A stretch of 64,000 bases of DNA from Mycolicibacterium sp. CBMA 234 (GCF_009729415.1 NZ_MPKW01000012.1:190482-254481); one strand, 5' to 3'. Shown: positions 9,210-18,323, counted from the first letter of the stretch. Made by a program: numbers and translations. The notes: a model not told the origin generated them from the letters alone.

Positions 9210-10313
9210 CTACCCAACTTCTCCGCGATCGCCAACTTTCTGATCGGTGCTATCCGGTACGTGTTGTCGATGCTTTGTCGCAACCTTGGCGGACCAGTTC
9301 GGCCCGTCGAAAAGCCAGCTGAGGCCGGCCCTGCGGAGTGCTGTCGACACCAGGAGGGAACCAGCGATGCTGACAAGGAAAGACAGCGTCAGGATCACCC
9401 ACAGGTTCACCACACCCAACTTGATCAGCACGATTCTGGCGCCGGAGGAAAGCACGATGTGCGCGAGGTAGATATCGAGCGACCGTCGTCCGCACAGCGA
9501 CAGAAACCGAGAGTTTCGTGCGGCATGTCCGAACAGCAGGATCGCTGGTGATGCCACCAACGTGAGTGCGATACCGATCACCACCCGCGTCGGGGTGTGC
9601 TGGAACCAGAAATAGGTCGGCAGGATCGCGGTGGTGTGCGCGCACAGGAAGCCGGTCACTGGGAGTAGCACAACGCTGATGGCTGCCGCCTGGGCCGCCC
9701 CGAAACGATCAAGCACCGACTGCACCTTGGCTGTGCCCGCGACCAATCCCGCAACGAAGAACACCACCAAGCCAGTACCTTGCGTACCGATGTAGCCACC
9801 GTCAAAGCCCCAATAGGTGATGCTCACGGCCGCAGCTATGGCCAACGCCCAAGACGCATGGTTCGCAAGCCATGGCTGCATGGGGACGAAGAACAGGGTG
9901 ACCAGGACCAGGAAGGGCAGGTACCACAGTTGAACGTCCGGCCGCCAGAAGTCGAACGTCTCAACGATCGAACGGTGGTGATTTGCGTCGCCGCCGGCAA
10001 TTAGGCGGACAGTTCCCTGGATGACTTCCCAGATCAGATACACCACGACAATGCGGGCGATCCGCTCTTTGAGGTACGGCTGCAGCCCATCTCTCTGGAC
10101 GGCCCGGGGAACGAAAGTTCCGCCCACGAACGCGAAAACGGTCAGGCACCACAGGCCGACGCTTCGCGCGACGACATCCGCATACGCACTGTCGAGGCGG
10201 CCGGACGCCGTCAGCCCCCGCACCACGTGGACCAGAGCGATCGCGATAATCGCGACGCCTCGAGCGACGTCGAGCCGGCCATCGCGTGGCACGGCGCCAG
10301 TTTTGTTCGTCAT
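9210..10313 (-). CDS. Acyltransferase-3 family membrane O-acyltransferase
   Basis: 367 residues with about ten hydrophobic segments. The N-terminus RDGRLDVARGVAIIAIALVH is the typical acyltransferase-3 opening, in which an R-x-D-x-x-R segment leads into the first membrane helix. Members such as OafA or ExoZ O-acetylate surface polysaccharides or lipids from the cytoplasmic membrane. The frame is open to 10433, but the ATG at 10313 (MTNKTGAVPRDGRLDVARG) follows a GGAGG and gives a compact N-terminus. It is alone on the minus strand between two plus-strand groups of the island. A role in O-acetylating the island's glycan is inferred from context. Confidence 0.85.
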   Translation of the reverse strand: MTNKTGAVPRDGRLDVARGVAIIAIALVHVVRGLTASGRLDSAYADVVARSVGLWCLTVFAFVGGTFVPRAVQRDGLQPYLKERIARIVVVYLIWEVIQGTVRLIAGGDANHHRSIVETFDFWRPDVQLWYLPFLVLVTLFFVPMQPWLANHASWALAIAAAVSITYWGFDGGYIGTQGTGLVVFFVAGLVAGTAKVQSVLDRFGAAQAAAISVVLLPVTGFLCAHTTAILPTYFWFQHTPTRVVIGIALTLVASPAILLFGHAARNSRFLSLCGRRSLDIYLAHIVLSSGARIVLIKLGVVNLWVILTLSFLVSIAGSLLVSTALRRAGLSWLFDGPNWSAKVATKHRQHVPDSTDQKVGDRGEVG

Positions 10314-11277
10314 TGGTGGGTCTTTGCCTCCATCCAAGCGACCCGACGCTCTGGGCGTGAGATCGCTGTAGGCAATACCGAAGTCCTGCTCGGTATCTTT
10401 ACTCCACTTCAACGCATTGAACAACACCACCATTCAACAAATCAGGTGCTGCACCGGCCATTTGAATTTGCCGCGGTGTTCTAATTGATCCGATCGCACG
10501 TTTTCTGCCTCAACTTTGTCGCGGCAGCGGTGTTAGAGGATGCCATAGATTGACGCTCTGGCTAATAATTTGATTCGTAGCTGGCCCGGGATTTGAGGCG
10601 TTGACTTTATTTGCTCGTAACCGCCTGTTCGATCTAGCGGAGCTAGTTCTCGTAGGGCAGGGCGCCGGGACCCGTGGGGTCGGTATTCACGGCTTCTGTC
10701 AGATGGGCGCGGTACGAATGTCTTGCGCCGCATAGTGGGAGCTATCCGCGCCCCTCGCGCTGAACATGCCTGAGTCTTGGGATGCTGCGTGATGGATCTG
10801 ACCTGTGGCACCGGATGTTACGAGCCGTCGCCCGTTGCTCCGGGCGTCAACGACGATGATGCTGAAGGCCATGCGGGCGTTCGCCGCCTGGGCGCATGTG
10901 CACCGGGTACCCGAGCTAGTCCGCGTGGTCCGGGGAACTAGGTCGGTCTAGTGCGGGTCCAGTGCGAATTCGGCTCTGAGGGTCTATATACGGTCCGGTC
11001 AAAGTTAGCCGATAGTTAGGCCACTGCCGATAGTGAGGCCAAAGATGCTGCACTCAGCAATTGTTCTCTTGATGGACCGCATGTCGCCGCTGCGAACGCG
11101 GGGTACTGCGGGTGATGAATCGCCGCCGCTGCAGTGGCGATTCTTGTGGGTCGTCCGGAAGTCCACTGCGCAGACTCCGGAATTTCGTTCATGGGTAAGG
11201 CCGCGCCGGTGCAACTGGTCGCTCGCTCACCTGCAACGTGGATCTTTCGGCGCGACGACGTGGCAGGGAGATCGGTC
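10314..11277. other. Long gene-free region before glmS
   Basis: About 960 bases without a convincing gene. Reading frames here are short, with irregular codon use and no recognisable motif. It includes the promoter side of the acyltransferase gene and, near 11008-11043, a short imperfect tandem repeat. The sequence looks less GC-biased than the flanking genes. It may be regulatory sequence for glmS or the residue of a deleted or decayed insertion; no transposase fragment was recognisable by eye. Confidence 0.5.
11008..11043. repeat. Imperfect tandem 18-base repeat upstream of glmS
   Basis: GCCGATAGTTAGGCCACT (11008-11025) is followed directly by GCCGATAGTGAGGCCAAA (11026-11043), matching at 15 of 18 positions. 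It lies 235 bases before the glmS start. It could be a paired regulator-binding site or a chance duplication. Confidence 0.55.
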
Positions 11278-13065
11278 ATGTGCGGTGTGATCGCATGTCG
11301 GACAAGTGAACCGGCGATCGACTACTTGATCGCTGCACTGCGTCGACTGGAGTATCGCGGTTACGATTCGGTCGGTGTCGCGGTACGGACCGTCACAGGT
11401 GATATCGCCACGGTGCGAACCGTCGGGCGAATCGGCGCTCTCGACAAGCGCGTTCGGGAGTGGGCTGGGCCCGCTTTCGGTTCAGTGGGTATCGGTCATA
11501 CCCGGTGGGCGACCCATGGCACGGTCACCGAACGCAACGCGCACCCGCATGTCGACTGCACGGGTCGTATTTGTGTGGTGCACAACGGAATTATCGAGAA
11601 CGCCGACAAACTCCGGCGCGCGCTCCGAACCTCAGGCCACTTGTTCACCTCGGCTGTCGACAGCGAGGTGATTTGCCACCTGGTGGAAGAGCAATTGCAA
11701 TTCGGCGGAGATTTACTCGATGCCGTCGAGGACGCTCTGGCTGCGGTAGAAGGTTCGTGGGCGCTGGCGGTGTTGGAACAAACCACCGGTCAGCTGGTGG
11801 TAGCCGCCAATCACTCGCCACTCCTCGTGGCGCACACTGTACTTGGCGATTTTGCGACCAGTGACATCGCGGCGATCGCCGACTGGACGGAGCGGTTCCG
11901 GGTTCTCGAAGACGGCGATGTTGTCGATCTCAGCGGCAGTGGCCGCTGGCGCAATCACGGGGCGGATGTCGCGCCCCAGGCTCTGACCCCGTGCCTGATG
12001 CGCGGCAATGATGTCGAGTTGGCGGGCTATTCCGACTACATGGCCAAAGAGATCGACGAGCAACCGCAAGCGGTGGCCAGGGTGCTCGACGAGCTCGGAG
12101 GTGGGATCGCCGATGGCAAGCTGTGGAGCGATCTCGGCTTGATGCCATTCGACCGGCTGCAGGTAATCGGTTGCGGCACTTCACTGAATGCTGGGACGGT
12201 CGTTGGCAACTTCCTGCGTACCGTTGGCGGGCTACCTGTCATGACCACGGTTGGCAGCGAATCCGATGACGCACTTTTGGAACCGCATACTCTGACTGTC
12301 GCGTTCAGCCAGTCCGGAGAGACGGCGGATGTTCTTAACGCCCTGGCGTCGCGGGGGCTTTCGCAACCGCCCGTCCTCGCCATCACCAACAGCGCGCATT
12401 CCACGCTGGCCCGTCGAGCGGAGGCGGTGGTGACGTGCGCGGCCGGTCCGGAGATCGGGGTGGCGGCGACGAAGACCTTCGTATGTCAGATCGTTGCCGG
12501 TGTCGCGGTGATGATCTCGGCACTGGTTGCGCGACGCAGACTCTCGGAGTCCGCCGCCGGCCAACTCGTCGACGCCTTGCGGCGGCTTCCGGATCAACTG
12601 GACACCGCCTGCACGACAGCCAAATGTGTTGTGCCCTCGCTTGTTGACGGGCTGATGACGGCTTCGGGCTTCATCTTCATCGCCAGGGGCGCTGGACTTC
12701 CTTACGCCGCCGAAGGCGCTTTGAAGCTCAAGGAGCTGACGTACCAGTGGGCTGAGCACTATCCGGCCGGTGAGCTCAAACATGGACCGCTGGCCCTTGT
12801 CGGTACCAGTACGCCAGTGGTGGTGATCGAGAACGCGGATCGGAAACTGGCCGGCAACGTCGCCGAGGTCATGGCGCGCGGTGGGCAAATCATCAGTATC
12901 GGTGGGCCGGGCAGCACCCTGCCTGTCGTTGATGACCTGATGTCGCTATGGGGCCCTCTGGCGGCCGCGGTACCGCTGCAGATCCTGGCTCGACAACTCG
13001 CGCTCGCCTTGGGACGGGATGTGGACAAACCCCGCAATCTGGCCAAATCCGTGACAGTGGATTGA
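11278..13065 (+). CDS. glmS: Glutamine-fructose-6-phosphate aminotransferase (GlmS)
   Basis: 595 residues. After the initiator Met the N-terminal nucleophile Cys2 is exposed (MCGVIACR), followed by the glutaminase motifs GHTRWATHG and VVHNGIIEN. Two SIS sugar-isomerase domains follow, ending with the characteristic DKPRNLAKSVTV tail. The frame is open to 11134, but only the ATG at 11278 puts the catalytic Cys at position 2. The enzyme makes glucosamine-6-phosphate, the entry to UDP-GlcNAc. A second, housekeeping glmS is expected elsewhere in a mycobacterial genome. This copy opens the nucleotide-sugar part of the island and would raise hexosamine supply for glycan synthesis. Confidence 0.93.
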   Translation: MCGVIACRTSEPAIDYLIAALRRLEYRGYDSVGVAVRTVTGDIATVRTVGRIGALDKRVREWAGPAFGSVGIGHTRWATHGTVTERNAHPHVDCTGRICVVHNGIIENADKLRRALRTSGHLFTSAVDSEVICHLVEEQLQFGGDLLDAVEDALAAVEGSWALAVLEQTTGQLVVAANHSPLLVAHTVLGDFATSDIAAIADWTERFRVLEDGDVVDLSGSGRWRNHGADVAPQALTPCLMRGNDVELAGYSDYMAKEIDEQPQAVARVLDELGGGIADGKLWSDLGLMPFDRLQVIGCGTSLNAGTVVGNFLRTVGGLPVMTTVGSESDDALLEPHTLTVAFSQSGETADVLNALASRGLSQPPVLAITNSAHSTLARRAEAVVTCAAGPEIGVAATKTFVCQIVAGVAVMISALVARRRLSESAAGQLVDALRRLPDQLDTACTTAKCVVPSLVDGLMTASGFIFIARGAGLPYAAEGALKLKELTYQWAEHYPAGELKHGPLALVGTSTPVVVIENADRKLAGNVAEVMARGGQIISIGGPGSTLPVVDDLMSLWGPLAAAVPLQILARQLALALGRDVDKPRNLAKSVTVD

Positions 13066-13192
13066 TCCGGTGGCCGCCGCCCGATGGTGTCCATCGAATC
13101 CGAAAATGATTGTTGTGCATTGATATTCGATACCAGCCGGTTCAGGTTGGACGGCTGGCAGTAGGCAAACTCCAAACGAGAGGTTCATCTCA

Positions 13193-14203
13193 ATGCGAGC
13201 ACTCGTCACCGGCGCCGCCGGGTTCATCGGGTCGACACTTGTCGACCGTCTCCTCGCGGACGGCCATCAAGTGGTCGGCATCGACAACATGAGTGCTGGC
13301 TCTGCGGACAATCTCCAGGAAGCTCTCGCCGCGAACGAGACCCGCAAACATCGATTCACGTTGGTAAATCTCGACATTCAGGCACCCGAACTGGTCGACG
13401 TCTTCGCAGGCGCCAACCCGGACATCATTTTCCACCTCGCCGCACATGTGGATCTGAGCGCATCGGTTGCAGATCCGAACTTCGATGCACGGAACAACGT
13501 GCTGGGCACCATCAACGTCTGTGAGGCGAGCCGGCTGGCCGGCGTGCGGCGGATCGTCTACGCGGCCTCGGGTAGCTCGAGGTATGTGCCGACGGACGAA
13601 AGTCATTCCGTCGCCCCGGTTTCACCCCACGCAGCGGCAAAGCTGGCCGGCGAGTTCTATCTCGGGGCATACGCGGGCCTGTACGGATTGGCGCCGATAT
13701 GCCTCGCACTGGCCAATGTGTACGGTCCACGGCAGAACCTGCACGGTGAGGCCGGCATGGTAATCGCCTTCGGCAGCGCGGTCATTTCGGGTCGTCCGGT
13801 GACGATCTACGGTGAAGCCACCGCTGTCCACGAGTTCGTCTACGTCGACGATGCCGTAGACGCATTTGTGCGCGCTGCCGAGGCGCCCATGCAGATCACC
13901 GGCACGTACCGCATCCGATCCGGGCGACCGGCGACCGTAGCGCAAGTGCTCCAGATGATTTCGTCGGTGCACGACCACCCGGGGTCCCTGAACGTCGCTT
14001 CGGCCTGCACAAATGATGTGCAATCCATCGCCATGGACGCGACCCACGCGTACGAAACGTTGGGATGGCAGCCCGGCGTCGGCCTCATGGACGGAATACA
14101 CCGCACCATGCAGTGGCTGCGCACCGTTGTCGATCCCGCACCGACATTCTTGCCAGTCAGTTGGGACAGCCGAGCCATTCAGGAGACCTGCCGTGCTTCT
14201 TGA
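13193..14203 (+). CDS. NAD-dependent sugar epimerase/dehydratase (extended SDR), GalE-like, with unusual active site
   Basis: 336 residues. The N-terminus MRALVTGAAGFIGSTLVDRL has the GxxGxxG dinucleotide motif; HLAAHVDLSAS, YGPRQN and a C-terminal NDVQSIAMDATHAYETLGWQP segment place it with UDP-glucose 4-epimerase-like extended SDRs. The catalytic YxxxK reads SPHAAAK: position 146 is His (CAC) where the family has Tyr, while Lys150 is kept. The enzyme may therefore have altered chemistry or be catalytically impaired. It overlaps the adenylation gene by 11 bases. The substrate is probably a UDP-sugar, but epimerase versus dehydratase cannot be settled by eye. Confidence 0.85.
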   Translation: MRALVTGAAGFIGSTLVDRLLADGHQVVGIDNMSAGSADNLQEALAANETRKHRFTLVNLDIQAPELVDVFAGANPDIIFHLAAHVDLSASVADPNFDARNNVLGTINVCEASRLAGVRRIVYAASGSSRYVPTDESHSVAPVSPHAAAKLAGEFYLGAYAGLYGLAPICLALANVYGPRQNLHGEAGMVIAFGSAVISGRPVTIYGEATAVHEFVYVDDAVDAFVRAAEAPMQITGTYRIRSGRPATVAQVLQMISSVHDHPGSLNVASACTNDVQSIAMDATHAYETLGWQPGVGLMDGIHRTMQWLRTVVDPAPTFLPVSWDSRAIQETCRAS

Positions 14204-15782
14204 CGCTCAGGGAATGCCGGATACGCTGCCCCCCTTGGGGCTTATCGATGTCGACACCGTCGTCACCGACATCGGTGACGTGGCGACGGACTTCGCCGCG
14301 GTCGCTCGAGTCCAGCACCAGAACAGCGCCGTCGTGCACAACGGCATCTCGATCACCTATGGAGCACTTGCCGCACGTGTCGACTGCGCCGCGGTTCGGT
14401 ACCGGTCTCGCCGCGACGGGCGCTCCGCTCTGGTCGGCGTAGTGGTCTCGCACACCCCGGCTGTGGTGGAACATCTGCTTGCCGTCATGGAGGCAGGCGC
14501 CACCTATTGTCCGATGGACGCAGCACTGCCTGCGGCCCGAAAACTTGCGTTGGCCGGGGTGATGGGCCTGGACCAATTGATCACCGCGGACCTCGATTCG
14601 GGTGCACCGGGTGATGGGGCAATCGAGACCCTCGACTGCCGGGCAATGACTGCGGCACAGGAACATTGGCAGCCATTCGGGCAGCCCGAGGCCCCGGCGT
14701 ATGTGCTGTGCACCTCAGGCTCGACCGGGGCGCCGAAGCCGGTGATGGTCTCGCGAGGCGCGCTGGTCGCCACGGTGCGAGCGCTGCGTCAGCTTTTCGC
14801 ACTCACCCCGGATGATCGGGTGCTGCAATTCGCTTCACTCGGCTGGGACACCTGTCTGGAGGAGATCTTGCCCGCGCTCACCGCCGGCGCGACATTGATC
14901 TTCGACGACGCCGCATACTCCGGTTCCTTCCCGCGCTTCGTCCGCATGCTGGCCGAACAAGCAGTCACCATGCTCGATCTACCCACGGCGTTCTGGCACG
15001 AACTGGTTCTGTACCTGCACGAGGAGGGGACAGCCCTGCCGGACAGCGTCCGTCTGGTGGTGATCGGCGGTGAGCGGGTTGATCCGACCCGGCTACGACA
15101 GTGGCGGGGCCTCGATCTCGGAGACGTTCGCTTGCTCAACACCTACGGCTGCACCGAGACCACCATGGTGACGCACGCGGTGCAGCTCAGCGGCCCAGGG
15201 ACCGAACCCGACGTCATAGCCGCAGACGTCGAGGCGCCCCTCGGGCGCCCATTGCCCCATATCCGCGATCACGTCACCGACGACGGTGAGCTGCTGGTGT
15301 CGGGTGCGTCGCTGGCCACCGGCTACCTTGGGTTGCCGGAACGTACCGCCGCAGGATTCTCCGTCAGCGATCACGGTGACGGGCCGACGCGGTGGTTCCA
15401 CACCGGCGACATCGTCACCCGTGGTCGGAGCGGCCTGCTGTACGCCCATGGTCGGGTTGACGAACAGGTGAAAGTCCTTGGCGTTCGGGTACATCCGGCC
15501 GAGGTCGAGGCACAGCTGAATGCCCACCCGGCGGTCGCCGGCGCTGTCGTGGTCGGAGAGCGGTTACTGGCTCGGACTGCGCTCGTCGCATATGTCGTGG
15601 CTGCCAAGCCGGTCACATCGGGCGAACTCAAACGGCACCTAGCGGAGCGACTACCGCGCCAGTTCGTGCCATCGCGCGTGAAATTCATTACCGCGCTGGC
15701 TTATACGACCAGCGGAAAAGTTGATCGGGCGGCGACGCGCCGTGCGGCAATGGAGCACGACGGTAAGGGAGCTGATCAGTGA
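14193..15782 (+). CDS. Stand-alone NRPS-type adenylation enzyme, predicted lysine/beta-lysine-activating
   Basis: 529-residue AMP-forming adenylation protein. Core motifs in order are LCTSGSTGAPKPVMVSRG (A3), NTYGCTETT (A5), WFHTGDIV (A7), GRVDEQVKVLGVRVHPAEVE (A8) and TSGKVDR with the A10 lysine. Aligning A4-A5 by eye with GrsA gives an approximate specificity code D-T-E-D-V-G-T-M-V-K. The acidic residues at the second-shell positions (GrsA 239 and 278) are typical of codes for basic amino acids such as ornithine, lysine or beta-lysine. The GTG at 14193 follows AGGAG at 14181-14185 and overlaps the epimerase stop; the frame upstream of it is not used. Its stop overlaps the carrier-protein GTG. 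It would load an amino acid onto that carrier. Confidence 0.88.
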   Translation: MLLDAQGMPDTLPPLGLIDVDTVVTDIGDVATDFAAVARVQHQNSAVVHNGISITYGALAARVDCAAVRYRSRRDGRSALVGVVVSHTPAVVEHLLAVMEAGATYCPMDAALPAARKLALAGVMGLDQLITADLDSGAPGDGAIETLDCRAMTAAQEHWQPFGQPEAPAYVLCTSGSTGAPKPVMVSRGALVATVRALRQLFALTPDDRVLQFASLGWDTCLEEILPALTAGATLIFDDAAYSGSFPRFVRMLAEQAVTMLDLPTAFWHELVLYLHEEGTALPDSVRLVVIGGERVDPTRLRQWRGLDLGDVRLLNTYGCTETTMVTHAVQLSGPGTEPDVIAADVEAPLGRPLPHIRDHVTDDGELLVSGASLATGYLGLPERTAAGFSVSDHGDGPTRWFHTGDIVTRGRSGLLYAHGRVDEQVKVLGVRVHPAEVEAQLNAHPAVAGAVVVGERLLARTALVAYVVAAKPVTSGELKRHLAERLPRQFVPSRVKFITALAYTTSGKVDRAATRRAAMEHDGKGADQ

Positions 15783-16021
15783 ACACCGAGCACATCATCC
15801 GGATATTCCAGCGAGTCCTGAACACACCTGCGGTGGATACCTACTCAGACTTTTTCGAACTGGGCGGTGATTCCTTGTTGGCCACCCGCGTACTCAGTGC
15901 GATCGCAAGGGATTTCGGCACCGAGTTGTCCTTCGAGGACTTCCTCGATCAGCCCACACCGGACGGGCTGTTCGACAAGGTTCTCGCCGTGGCGGGACGG
16001 GCGGGGCTGACATGCGCTTAG
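15779..16021 (+). CDS. Stand-alone peptidyl carrier protein
   Basis: 80-residue phosphopantetheine-binding carrier protein. FFELGGDSLLATRVLSAI contains the GGDSL motif, with Ser32 as the predicted 4'-phosphopantetheine site. The GTG at 15779 overlaps the adenylation-gene stop, and the end overlaps the aminomutase start by ten bases, so A enzyme, carrier and aminomutase are made in a coupled way. The nearest conceptual parallel is the discrete A/PCP pair that handles beta-lysine in streptothricin biosynthesis. Here the acceptor would be a sugar of the surface glycan; that part is inference. Confidence 0.92.
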   Translation: MNTEHIIRIFQRVLNTPAVDTYSDFFELGGDSLLATRVLSAIARDFGTELSFEDFLDQPTPDGLFDKVLAVAGRAGLTCA

Positions 16022-17499
16022 TCGCCGAACCCACAGACATCGGATTCACCGCGGCGGCGGATCAACCGTATTCGTATGTGCGTCAACCGTTGTCCGAGCC
16101 CGATTGGCGGCGTTACCCGGGTTGGGCGACCGTCACCGATGCGCAGTGGCGTGACCCGCAGTGGCAGCGCGCGCACTCGATCAAGAACGTCAAGCAGCTG
16201 TATGCGGTAACGGGGGACCTGCTCGACGACCTGTTCTATGAAGACCTGGTGGTCGATCAACAGCAACGGGCCACCATGTCGATGTTGCTGCCGCCGCAGA
16301 TGCTCAACACCATGGCTCCGCACTGCGTGCCGGATCACCACGGGCTCACTGCGGCCTTCTACACCGACCCGATCCGTCGCTACATGCTGCCGGTGCTCAG
16401 TGATCGTGACCCGGCGTGGTGCTCACACCCGTTCGCCGAGCGAGATTCGTTGCACGAGAGCGATATGTGGGTGGTCGAAGGATTGACCCACCGATACCCG
16501 ACCAAGGTACTCGCAGAGCTGCTCGCCACGTGTCCGCAATACTGCGGGCACTGCACCCGGATGGATCTGGTGGGCAATTCCACCCCGACGGTCGCCAAGT
16601 CCAGGTTGTCACTGCAGCCAGTCGACCGTCAGACCCGAATCCTGGAGTACCTCCGTGCCACGCCGGCCGTGCGTGACGTCGTCGTGTCCGGTGGTGACGT
16701 GGCGAATGTGCCGTGGCCGCGGCTGGAAGCGTTTGTCACGCAATTGCTCGCCATCGATACCATCCGCGATATCCGTTTGGCGACAAAGGCACTGGCTGCC
16801 CTGCCCCAGCACTGGCTGCAACCGAAGGTCGTCGAAGGCGTCAGCCGGTTGGCGCACCTCGCGGCAAGTCGCGGGGTCAACCTGGCGTTGCACACACACA
16901 TCAATCACGTGCAGTCGGTGACGCCATTGGTCGCGGCAGCGGCGCGCGCCCTGCTCGACGCCGGACTACGAGACGTACGAAACCAGGGCGTGCTGATGCG
17001 TGGGGTGAACGCCACCGCGGGCGACCTGCTCGACCTGTGTTTCGCGCTCCAGGGTGAAGCCAACATCCTGCCGTACTACTTCTACATGTGCGACATGATC
17101 CCCAACGCTGAACATTGGCGGACTGCACTGTGGGAGGCGCAAGAGCTGCAGCTGGCGATCATGGGTTATCTGCCCGGCTTTGCGACGCCGCGAATCGTCT
17201 GCGATGTCCCCTATGTCGGGAAGCGATGGGTCCATCAGGTGGTGCGTTACGACCGCACTCGTGGCATCTCGTACTGGAACAAGAATTACCGCACCGGTTT
17301 GGATTCGTCCGACCTCGATGTGTCGAACGACGTCTACCCGTTCTACGACCCGATCGGCAGTCTGCCGGCGTCGGGACAGGACTGGTGGCGAAAGAGCTGC
17401 CAACATTCCTGTGGCACAACAGTGTCCGCCGTCGGAATGGGCGGTGTGGAGGGTATCGCCGCGGCCCTTGCCGCGCACACCGGGCCGGTCTGGCGATGA
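16012..17499 (+). CDS. Radical SAM aminomutase, lysine 2,3-aminomutase (KamA/AblA) family
   Basis: 495 residues. GLTHRYPTKVLAELLATCPQ leads into the radical SAM cluster motif CxxxCxxC (C174, C178, C181, read as CPQYCGHC). SGGDV (226-230) corresponds to the SGGD loop. The PLP lysine is predicted as K404 in CDVPYVGK. D361 (YYFYMCDMIPNAEHWRT) and D398 align with Asp293 and Asp330 of Clostridium subterminale lysine 2,3-aminomutase, which bind the substrate side-chain amino group; glutamate aminomutases have Lys and Asn there. This supports L-lysine to beta-lysine conversion. The protein is longer than typical KamA and has extra C-terminal cysteines (SCQHSC). It overlaps the carrier gene before it and the GNAT gene after it. 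Confidence 0.87.
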   Translation: MRLVAEPTDIGFTAAADQPYSYVRQPLSEPDWRRYPGWATVTDAQWRDPQWQRAHSIKNVKQLYAVTGDLLDDLFYEDLVVDQQQRATMSMLLPPQMLNTMAPHCVPDHHGLTAAFYTDPIRRYMLPVLSDRDPAWCSHPFAERDSLHESDMWVVEGLTHRYPTKVLAELLATCPQYCGHCTRMDLVGNSTPTVAKSRLSLQPVDRQTRILEYLRATPAVRDVVVSGGDVANVPWPRLEAFVTQLLAIDTIRDIRLATKALAALPQHWLQPKVVEGVSRLAHLAASRGVNLALHTHINHVQSVTPLVAAAARALLDAGLRDVRNQGVLMRGVNATAGDLLDLCFALQGEANILPYYFYMCDMIPNAEHWRTALWEAQELQLAIMGYLPGFATPRIVCDVPYVGKRWVHQVVRYDRTRGISYWNKNYRTGLDSSDLDVSNDVYPFYDPIGSLPASGQDWWRKSCQHSCGTTVSAVGMGGVEGIAAALAAHTGPVWR

Positions 17500-18323
17500 G
17501 CGTCGAACTCGCTCCTATCAGAGACACGGATGTGGCTGCAGTGGCGGACTTTCTGCACACCCATCACGATCCCGACGTCTCGTGGAGCCAAGCATGCTCG
17601 GCGGCGTTAGGCGCGGTTGAAGTGCCCAATCACGGATTCATGCTGCGCGACGGACAGGCCGTCGTCGGCACGCTATTGGCCCTCTACTCCGAGCGGCTGG
17701 TGATGGGACGGGTCGAGCGATTCTGCAACATGGGATCGTGGTGCGTGCTGCCGAACTACCGGTCGCGCAGCATCCTGCTGGTCAATGCGCTTTTGGCGCA
17801 AAAGGATTACCACTTCACCGTCCTGTCGCCCACTGTCGGATCGCAGGAAATTCTTGCCTGGCTCAAGTTCGGGTTTTTCGACACGTCCGCCGTCCTGATC
17901 CCCAACCTGCCGTGGCCGACTCTGGGCCGAACGAAAATCAGTGCCGACCCGGAAGTTATCGAAAGTACGCTCACCGGAGCCGAATTGGAGCTTTACCGCG
18001 ACCATGCGCAGGCGCTCGCAGCGCATCACCTCGTACTGATCCGAGGTGGAAAGTCCTGCTACGTCATCTACCGGAAGGCTTGGCCGGCGCTCGCCAACAT
18101 CCTTCACGTCAGCAATGCTGATCTGTTCCATCGCGCGTTGATTCCGCTGACTCGCCATTTACTGATTCGGTGTGGGCTGGTGGCAACCCTGGCCGAGTTG
18201 CGAATCATCGAACGTGCACCGCGGTTGTCCTTCGGGCTCAACAGCTGGCCGAAAATGTACCGCAGTTCCAGCTTGGAACCGGGGCAGATCGATTATCTGT
18301 ACAGCGAACTCGTCTGCGTGTGA
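17496..18323 (+). CDS. GNAT-like acyltransferase downstream of the aminomutase
   Basis: 275 residues. The N-terminal half looks like a GNAT fold (MSVELAPIRDTDVAAVADFL opening, then CNMGSWCVLPNYRSRSILLV as the acyl-donor binding strand-helix). The ATG at 17496 overlaps the aminomutase stop (ATGA), which decides the start over the longer open frame. Two roles are plausible. It may transfer the carrier-bound (beta-)lysyl group to an amino sugar. Alternatively it may act like AblB, the GNAT that N6-acetylates beta-lysine next to AblA aminomutases in N-acetyl-beta-lysine producers. The position directly after a KamA-like gene fits both; the presence of A and carrier proteins favours a tailoring pathway. 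Confidence 0.75.
   Translation: MSVELAPIRDTDVAAVADFLHTHHDPDVSWSQACSAALGAVEVPNHGFMLRDGQAVVGTLLALYSERLVMGRVERFCNMGSWCVLPNYRSRSILLVNALLAQKDYHFTVLSPTVGSQEILAWLKFGFFDTSAVLIPNLPWPTLGRTKISADPEVIESTLTGAELELYRDHAQALAAHHLVLIRGGKSCYVIYRKAWPALANILHVSNADLFHRALIPLTRHLLIRCGLVATLAELRIIERAPRLSFGLNSWPKMYRSSSLEPGQIDYLYSELVCV

Noticed and set aside
10533..10811. 92-residue minus-strand frame in the gap before glmS
   Set aside because: Arg/Pro-rich, no ribosome-binding site, no motif and atypical codon use.
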